DNA of 64,000 nt, from the NCBI RefSeq assembly GCF_029168945.1, contig NC_083608.1:15642136-15706135 (forward strand), given 5' to 3'. The translations under genes and the position numbers were made by a program. Positions 57,234 through 64,000 of the stretch are shown piece by piece. Source of the stretch: Cannabis sativa (taxonomy: Eukaryota; Streptophyta; Magnoliopsida; Rosales; Cannabaceae). Under the pieces are notes generated by a model. It did no database searches and was not told the DNA's origin. It worked only from the letters and a program-made list of their open reading frames with translations. Each line of letters begins with the position of its first letter. The first letter of the stretch is position 1.

Positions 57234-59138
57234 TGATAACTCTACAAATTAGAGTTATTTTCACATTTTTTTTTAACTAAAATTTGCTTAGTTCTTAAGT
57301 TTTTAATTAATTTAGTAAGCTTTTAATTATTTTTGAATTTATTAGCTTTTTTGTAATTTTATATGTTTTTGTGTGTTTTTATAATTATTTTATTATAATA
57401 TGTTATGTGGTATTTAATATTAATTTTATTTTAGTTTTCTCATTAATTTTATGAATTTTTAGGTATATTTGGTGGATAAAGTATGGATTAATTTGAAGAA
57501 CATGTGAAGAAATTGGGGTCAAAATGCAATTTTAAAGGCAAAATCAAATCAGCCCAAGAAGAAGCCCACTCTCGGTCAGCTCTTTGACCCAATCTGAGTC
57601 GTCCGTTTGATGATCAGAGGGTCCGGATGGGCGAGTGTGTCTCACCCCGACAGCTGGAGCGTGAGCTCCTTTTTCTCTTCTCTCCAGCCTGCACGCGTGG
57701 GGCCCGCCTGTAGTCCCTCTTTCCCAGCTGGTCCCGCCTTGTCAGCCTTCCCAGCCAACCAGCAAGCGCCACGCGAGCTCTCCGTCAGCTCCTCCTCCAT
57801 TCAAGCTGCGCCAAGTGGCACCTGCAGAAGGAAAAGAAGAAAAAAATGGCTGATTAAATGTGTTCAGCCGAAAATTACAAATAAAATCCAAAAAAATCCA
57901 TAATTTTCTCCTGAACTTTACACCTAAATATCCATTTTATCTTCCCAATTTATTTCACCTAAATAAACATTCCTATTTTATTTTACCCTATCTTTTTCAC
58001 TATTTTTCCATCCAAACAAACATTTATTTTTTCCAATACTCTTACACATACTCTATTTATCCCTTCTCTTCCCAACACTAATTAAATTAATCATTCTATT
58101 TATTTTATTTTGATTAATTTAATCCTCAAATTTTGCCTATAAATATGGTGTTGGAAGACCATTTCAAAATATATCTCTTCACCCTCCCTAAACATCTCTT
58201 CACCCCCTAAACACCTCTTCAACCCAAAACACTTCTCCATTCCACACTCTTCATTTTTACCATTTTCTTTCTACCATTTTTACATTTTGAAGAGCATGTC
58301 AAGTATGTTTATCTTTTGTAATTTTTATCTAGTTATGAGCTTCTAATCTTTTTTCAAGATTATTAAGATGATGATGAAGCAAAATGTAACTAGATAGTGT
58401 TTATGTTTGTATGTTGATTTCCCATTTGTGCTATAAAGTTCATGGATTTTTCTATCAAAAATATGTCTTTTTCATCTTCAATATTATGTATTTTTGATTG
58501 TTAAAGCATATTTCCACTTAGTTCTTCATTATGCAAAAATATAATACTCTTTGATTAAATGTCTTTCATTAAATTGTTTACATCTAATTCTTAGAATATA
58601 AGTGTTATATTTTGCCTAAACATAGTTTCTTTGATTTTGTGTAGTTTCATGAAATTGTAACACATTTAATGCTTAGAAATTATACCTTTTGTAAGTGAAG
58701 AAAAATCCTACATTTTTGAAAATAACTTGTACTTAAAAGAAAAATATATTTTGGAAAATATAGTGTAATTTATTTCAACTATATATATATATGAACTTGG
58801 AAATCAATATACTTATAAATACTATTGAACTTGCATTTTGTGGATTCTAATATCTTAATAATCTTATTTTACACGTCTTATTGGAAAATTATTTTCATAC
58901 TCACTCATCTTTAATCTTAAATATTTTAGTTACTTGTCTTTTATTTTATTTTGCAAAACCGAAACCCTATCAAATATTTGGAGCTAGGTTAGAATATTCT
59001 TGTTTTGTTTGAAATAGTTTCTTTTGATGTTAGTCAACTCACATGGGTTCGACCTTGCACTTACATGAACATTATATTCCGAAACGATTCGTGCACTTGC
59101 GAGTATAAATATTAAAACACTCACTTTTGAGGACAACA
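57234..59138 (+). repeat. Athila-like solo LTR nested in the C4 LTR
   Basis: TGATAACTCTACAAATTAGA at the start and TTTTGAGGACAACA at the end, 1905 bp, with perfect 5-bp duplications TCATG (57229-57233 and 59139-59143). Near the end are GGGTTCGACCTTGCACTTAC and GTGCACTTGCGAGTATAAAT, features I associate with Athila/Tat-type LTR ends. No internal region, so it is a solo LTR. A short GC-rich ORF at 57607 is LTR sequence, not a gene. Confidence 0.85.
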
Positions 59139-59224
59139 TCATGCAAACATAAATCACTTTAAATTTCTTACATTGATAACTAATCAGATTGTAAAGGGTT
59201 TTATTTAGGGCACAAAACCCAACA

Positions 59225-60833
59225 AACTCCCACTTGCACTAACATAAAATAAACTGTGCAAATTAATCAATCTGTTGTCTTGATCTTCAGACCAAGTGTA
59301 GTATATTTGAATCCACCCAAACTTCTGGAAACTAGTTCATAAATACATTTATGAAACATCCTTTACTATATGCATTACTCATCAAGGGATACTGAAATCC
59401 TTACTGTTTAAAGTACATCTGAATAAACAGAAGACATATCTCTCATATTTTAAAATATGGAATTGAGATAATACAGCGTAGAATTTTCTTCAGTAAAATA
59501 ACTTTATGGTAATTTCGAATTTACAAAGTTATAAATCTTCTCTGGTAGAGCTTGAATTATTATAGAATAACTCCTCCACCCCTAGAGTAACACCACCTCA
59601 AAATTTGAATGAGTTGGGGTAGATATAAGGATAACTGATATACAGTCCTTAATATCTAACATATAGATCACTTTCATAAATCTTTCTTGAATATCTTCTA
59701 ACGTTCCTTATTTGATTACATCTCAGATAGCTCCCACTCAATAGCAGATGTCTGGTTAAATAATACTTTTAACCTCTTATTGTTTGGAGAGTTATCTAGT
59801 TGTGACTTATTGTATTAGTCTGAAACTATAAGTTTCTTTTAAGACTAAATCATCAACATAGCAGACTAGTATTTGAAGTGAAAAATACTTGCCAGAGATT
59901 AAGTAATCAAAATTAAGATACCATAAAATGTTATGAGGATTAAGAATTCTTGGCTCAAGTCATTCGAATAGACTGAACTAGAATTCTTTTATCTTATTCT
60001 CATAATTCTGATAAGTTAAATCTATCCACATGAATGGTTAGATTTGCTTTTCAGTAGTGCTCTTAAGTTCCTATCACAAGTGTCAACCAAATGAAGATGG
60101 GTAAAGAATTTTAAAATTCTCCCACTCAATTAAGGTAGTGTGATACATTATCAAAGAACTTTTATTGGTATCTTTATTTACTACAACAGTAAAACTAAAT
60201 TGGAACATACAATCAAGATCAAGGATTTATACTGATAATAGCTAATTCATTATATTACTTCCATGTTTAAAGAAAATATGTGTTACATAGGGTATTGTAG
60301 ATAAATTCCACCCCTAAGTATATAGAGATTATGATCCACCCCTAAAAGTTATAAAGATCATGATTCTCTAAGTGTTATAGAGATTATGTGGAGTTGAATA
60401 CAATCCAGAGTTCATTAGATATAAAAGATCGTTGAACTGCATAGTTTTCTTAACATTTCTCCACCCCTATCAAATCAAAAGATCCTTTTATTAAACAAAT
60501 TCTCAATAATTGTATTAGAATTAACAATTATTTATAAACATAGAAATAATTTCTAGTGTTTATATAATATAACTCTATGAAGAGTTGTAAATATTATAGA
60601 ATTTGTATCAATAATAAAAACACTTACACATACAAACATATAAATATAATGTGCTAATTGAGGTTTAAGATAAAGTAAATGAAGTTCAATCTCATAAATT
60701 GCAATTTATTTGTGATAGAAAATAAAATATTATTAATAATAAAAAAAAGTATTGCAACCTTATGAGAAAACAGGGATAAAAATCCCAAACTAAAATTCGA
60801 AATCCAAATTATTTTTAAACTAAAACAATTAAT
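59225..60833 (-). pseudogene. Degenerate Copia pol relic in C4
   Basis: No open frame. One RT-like box reads CYVDDLV (YVDD codons on the minus strand, 59849-59860), matching the C1 relic. The remainder has many stops. Sequence similarity with C1 runs from 59225 to about 59995. Confidence 0.55.
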
Positions 60834-61020
60834 TCAAAGATAGATGAATAAATGAGCTTCATCTTCATCTTGGACGATCTTCACCCTTTTGTCCAGCTTT
60901 CCGATCCAACTCACTAAGATAGCATCTGAGTTCAAGTAGCTTGGCCTATAAGAAGAAGAACAAATAAACAAAGTTAGTCCAGAATTAATAATCCAATTGG
61001 ATAATAATTCACTAAAACTC

Positions 61021-61887
61021 TTAAAGTTTATAGAAAGAAATACCTTGTTTCTTTGCAAGAAGTTTAGGACATTGGGGTTTCCAATGACCTTTCTCATTGC
61101 AGTAGAAACACTTTCCTTTTAGAGCATCACCAAAAGCAGCAGCCTTTTTGTTTTTCATGGATTTGGCTCGCTTCTTGATGTTTTTCCATTTCTTCTTAGA
61201 TTTGGGTTTTGAAGTAGAGGCAACATTTACCTCAGGTTTAACCGTCCCATTACCATTGCCAGAATTTTGAGGTTTACCCTCTTTCTTCTTGGGGCCTCCA
61301 ATCAAATTTTCATATGTCTGAAGGTCATTGACTAACTCATGAAAGTCTATGTCCTTTTTATTCATGACATAATTTGATGTATAGGGCAGAAATGATGGAG
61401 TCAGACCATTCAAGATAAGGCTTACTTGAGTAGTGTGATCCATTTCAGCACCATGATCCTGGGCTTCTTGGAAATAACTTGCCATTAGGAGAACATGATC
61501 ACGCACATACTGATGGGGTTCCATTCGTGCATTGATGTATTTCTTAGTCGCGTCAAAGCGAGACTGAAGGGATGCCCTACCGAATAGTTCAGTTAACTTC
61601 GTCATAACTTCAGCAGCCTTTTCGGTTTTAGAAAACTGAGTTTTAAGGGTGTCAACCATGCTGGAAAGCATGAAGTATAGAGCTTTATTGTTAGCATTCT
61701 GCCAACGCTCATATTTCTCTTTAACAGCTTTGGTTGCATTGTCACCCGGCACTTCAGGAGACGGCTCAGTTAACACAAACAAGGCACTTTCTCCTATGAG
61801 AGCAATATTAATGTTCTCATTCCATTTTGGAAAGTTAGATCCATTTAGCTTATTTTCGGTCAAGAGTGATAACATAGGATTCATCAT
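61021..61887 (-). CDS. Copia-type Gag protein of C4
   Basis: Start chosen at the MMNPMLSLLTENKLNGSN methionine (61887); an upstream in-frame ATG at 61926 adds 13 residues. About 288 residues. Copia Gag (UBN2-type) features are LNGSNFPKWNENI near the start, FDATKKYINARM, HVLLMASYFQEAQ and SLILNGLTPSFLPY in the middle, a Lys-rich linker, and a CCHC knuckle CFYCNEKGHWKPQC near the C-terminus. It should coat and package element RNA in the cytoplasm. The frame ends soon after the knuckle, without the protease normally fused to it. The frame is intact although pol is ruined, which suggests selection or recency. Confidence 0.85.
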   Translation of the reverse strand: MMNPMLSLLTENKLNGSNFPKWNENINIALIGESALFVLTEPSPEVPGDNATKAVKEKYERWQNANNKALYFMLSSMVDTLKTQFSKTEKAAEVMTKLTELFGRASLQSRFDATKKYINARMEPHQYVRDHVLLMASYFQEAQDHGAEMDHTTQVSLILNGLTPSFLPYTSNYVMNKKDIDFHELVNDLQTYENLIGGPKKKEGKPQNSGNGNGTVKPEVNVASTSKPKSKKKWKNIKKRAKSMKNKKAAAFGDALKGKCFYCNEKGHWKPQCPKLLAKKQGISFYKL

Positions 61888-61949
61888 GGTTATACAGGAT
61901 ACTACAAAATAATAAATAGAAATCAATAATGGTTTAACACAAAATCCGA

Positions 61950-63215
61950 TTCAGAAATTATAAGCATATAGCATGTAAGAATGATAAGAGAAAATACTAA
62001 AAAATACAATCCTAAATAATTTCCAAGGTTTTCAACAAACTGATATCAGTGTCCTGTTTAGGCGAGAGTCAAAGCTACCATCCATTGAATAGAGTTGTCA
62101 GCTCATCTAAAATGTTAAACATTCTAGCAACCTTTTATTCGATCAAGATTGGAATCCAGCGTTGTCCCGTTTAGGCGAGAGTCAAGGCTATTCTATCTTA
62201 TGAGCTTCTACCATTGTTTCATATTTTGTAAGTCAAATATGGTCGCCACCATTAGGGTGATCCATACATAAAACACTTACAAAGCTACTTATCTTTCAAG
62301 ATTAAACGGTACTAACTTGCTTATGAACGTTCCTCCATTAGGGAGGATTACTCACTAAAACAAAAGCTATGTAAAACCAACAATGGAGATCGAATATCTT
62401 AATAATAATAATAACGCTCATTCTTAAAATGTATTTTCTTTATTATTTATAATAAAATATATTCATTAAATATCGAATTTAGAATAAAAATTCTAAATTA
62501 GAATTTAATTTAATATTTATAAAATTATACTTACATGGTGATTAAAATAAATTGAATTATTTCCATCTTAGTAGTAATTTTTATATATAAATATTAAGAA
62601 AATTATTTAAGTTGTATTAATTTAAATTAATTTGCAACTCAAATTTTTCATGAGAATATATTTATTGTATTTTGAAAAGGAAAGTATAAAACTTTATATT
62701 TTTGAAATACTTAAATAGTAATTACTAAAAAAAAATACTTCAAGCAAAAATATCAACTATCTAGATTTTTCTTTTTTGACTAATTAATTCAATTTCTAAT
62801 AATATATTTAATTCATTTATTTTATATTAATCATTAAATGAAAAAATCATTGATTTAAGTTGGTCCAACAATTAATTAAAATAAATAATTAATTTACAAC
62901 TTAATCTATTTTTCAAGATAAATTCAAAATCATCTTGCATAATTAAATGCAATTTCGAAATTGATTAATAAAATAAAGAAAAAATATATATATTTTGAAA
63001 ATTATTTAAATTTAAGTTGAAAAAATAAATTTCAACTGAAAATAATTTTCTATTTAATTAAGTGTCATGAAAAAATAAAATATTTAAGTATCATGATGAA
63101 AATAAACTTAGATATTTAATTTTTCAATTTAATTAAATGTATTAAATTCAAGAAATAAATAATTAAGTGTAGAGAAGGCTTAATTATTAATCTCTAGTTT
63201 AATACTAGGAAAAAT
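61950..63215 (-). other. Leader of C4 conserved with C3
   Basis: The region upstream of gag aligns with 27100-28566 in C3. It includes motifs at 62053-62073 and 62166-62185 (CGTTTAGGCGAGAGTCAA type), matching 27221-27240 and 27331-27350, and the block TCCTCCATTAGGGAGGATTA. No ORF. Candidate RNA packaging or dimerisation region, by inference. Confidence 0.5.
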
Positions 63216-64000
63216 TAAATTGTACCAAAATTAATTATTTAAATAATTAATTTCACAATGTATAATATTTTCCTATTTAATATTGAAAATAATAAGTAGT
63301 CTAGAAATAACTATCTAGAAAATATCTTATTTCACTAAGTATCTTTTCAACAAAAATTTGAAAATATCTAATTTAAGTTGTTATAGAAAAATCTAGAACT
63401 TAAATATTTTCAAATTTAAATTTAATTAAATATCAAAAACTAAGTTGTAACCACTTAATTTGAAAAATATTCCATTTTAAGTTTGAAACTAACTTAAAAA
63501 ATATCTTAAGAATCTTCAATAACTAATGCCTAGAATTCCTCAACTTAATTTTTTTTTAAAAAAAAATCAAATTTAAGTTAGATAAGAAAAATCAGTTAAA
63601 ATAACTAATTTATAGCTTAAATAAGAATATTTAATTAAATAAGCTTCAGAAAAAATCTAGTTAGTTAAAATTCTTTATTTAATTAAATACAAGAAAAATA
63701 CAAATAGTTTGTCTAGAAATAATATCTAAAACTAAGAGTGTTTTTCTTAAAAATTAACTTTAAAATATTAAAATGAAAATAAATTTCATATATTTTAAAA
63801 GTTAATTATGTTGCTAATCAATTTTATTAGGTTAAACTAATTTAATTAACCTAGCACAGTTATTCAAATCAGGCAAATGGGCCTTCACAATTGGGGTAGT
63901 TCATGTGAGGGGGAGCTGAGTTGAGTATGTCATACCCACTTCTATTGGCCCCCAACTTTCACACAAGGCCCAAAAGAGAGGAATTTAACCTTAAAATAAA
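63216..64000. other. AT-rich leader of C4 up to the window edge
   Basis: No ORF and no LTR end seen. The last ~150 bases become less AT-rich. Confidence 0.5.

Larger units (their letters stand above)
53517..59224 (-). repeat. 3' LTR of C4, interrupted twice
   Basis: Plus strand starts TGTTGGAATTTATTTTACC (53517) and ends CACAAAACCCAACA (59224). LTR pieces are 53517-55084, 56984-57233 and 59139-59224; together about 1.9 kb after removing duplications. TATA box on the minus strand (complement of 53961-53970, CCTATAAATA). Confidence 0.88.
53517..64000 (-). mobile_element. C4: Copia-family, gag-bearing element (5' end off window)
   Basis: Minus orientation: 3' LTR 53517-59224 including two nested solo LTRs, PPT at 59225, degenerate pol relics to about 60830, open gag 61887-61021, then an AT-rich leader to the window end. 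The 5' LTR is not reached. The lack of an open pol with a retained gag fits the class called TR-GAG or a decayed Copia element. C1 is a truncated relative in plus orientation; C3 shares the leader. Confidence 0.78.

Noticed and set aside
57607..57903. GC-rich 98-codon ORF
   Set aside because: It lies wholly inside the Athila-like solo LTR and shows no domain.
60834..61097. Minus-strand 87-codon ORF overlapping the gag end, with intron-like sequence at about 60950-61040
   Set aside because: Overlaps the knuckle out of frame; using the visible donor and acceptor gives an early stop, so splicing to extend Gag is not supported.

Overview
This window is a stretch of plant (eudicot) nuclear DNA. 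The evidence is AT-rich intergenic sequence, an intron-containing plant gene with GA-rich 5' UTR, several lineages of Ty3/Gypsy and Ty1/Copia LTR retrotransposons, a non-autonomous Helitron and hAT-like MITEs. I cannot name the species from sequence alone; Rosales/Cannabaceae is only a guess. I support one ordinary host gene: a four-exon, plus-strand CCCH zinc-finger/WD40 protein of the ZFWD family (47739-49185). Almost everything else is nested transposable-element DNA.

Left part (1-22564). A broken Tat-lineage Gypsy element lies on the minus strand (1-4954, continuing off the left edge). Its LTR (4263-4954) has a primer-binding site on one side and a polypurine tract on the other, so internal element sequence lies on both sides of one LTR. 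The right-hand internal piece (4955-~6119) holds an antisense ORF behind a possible 5'-UTR intron. It is cut by the 3' end of a Copia-like element (~6120-7503). Next comes a Reina-like chromovirus on the minus strand, split into 8973-9602 and 20591-22564 by a Copia-type solo LTR (9603-20590). That solo LTR is itself split by a young Tekay-type chromovirus, E2 (11247-20337, 5-bp duplication ATCAG). This is a three-layer nest with readable junctions.

Middle part (22565-39887). A Copia-family element without usable ORFs, called C3 (22565-~28570), is fused to the 5' third of a second Tekay-like family, B (~28571-31686). B abuts a truncated 3' LTR of E3, a third Tekay-type element (31687-39887). 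E3 is the best-preserved element: its gag-pol frame is open except for one short lesion in the integrase zinc finger.

Right-centre (39888-53516). This is the gene-bearing segment. It contains a hAT-like MITE (41141-41871) and a Helitron (44258-46869) carrying copies of the first exon of a plastid stearoyl-ACP desaturase gene and an N-terminal exon of ribosomal protein L36. The ZFWD gene follows, with a ~150-bp inverted repeat on either side. Beyond it are two more MITE-like elements, a GA microsatellite, and a Copia 5' LTR with PBS (52096-52597).

Right end (53517-64000). A Copia-family element C4 on the minus strand has a 3' LTR invaded by a solo LTR of its own family (TSD ACTTT) and by an Athila-like solo LTR (TSD TCATG). 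It keeps an open gag frame (61021-61887) but only relics of pol. The leader upstream of gag is recognisably conserved with C3, which suggests a cis-acting RNA region in a trans-mobilised element family.
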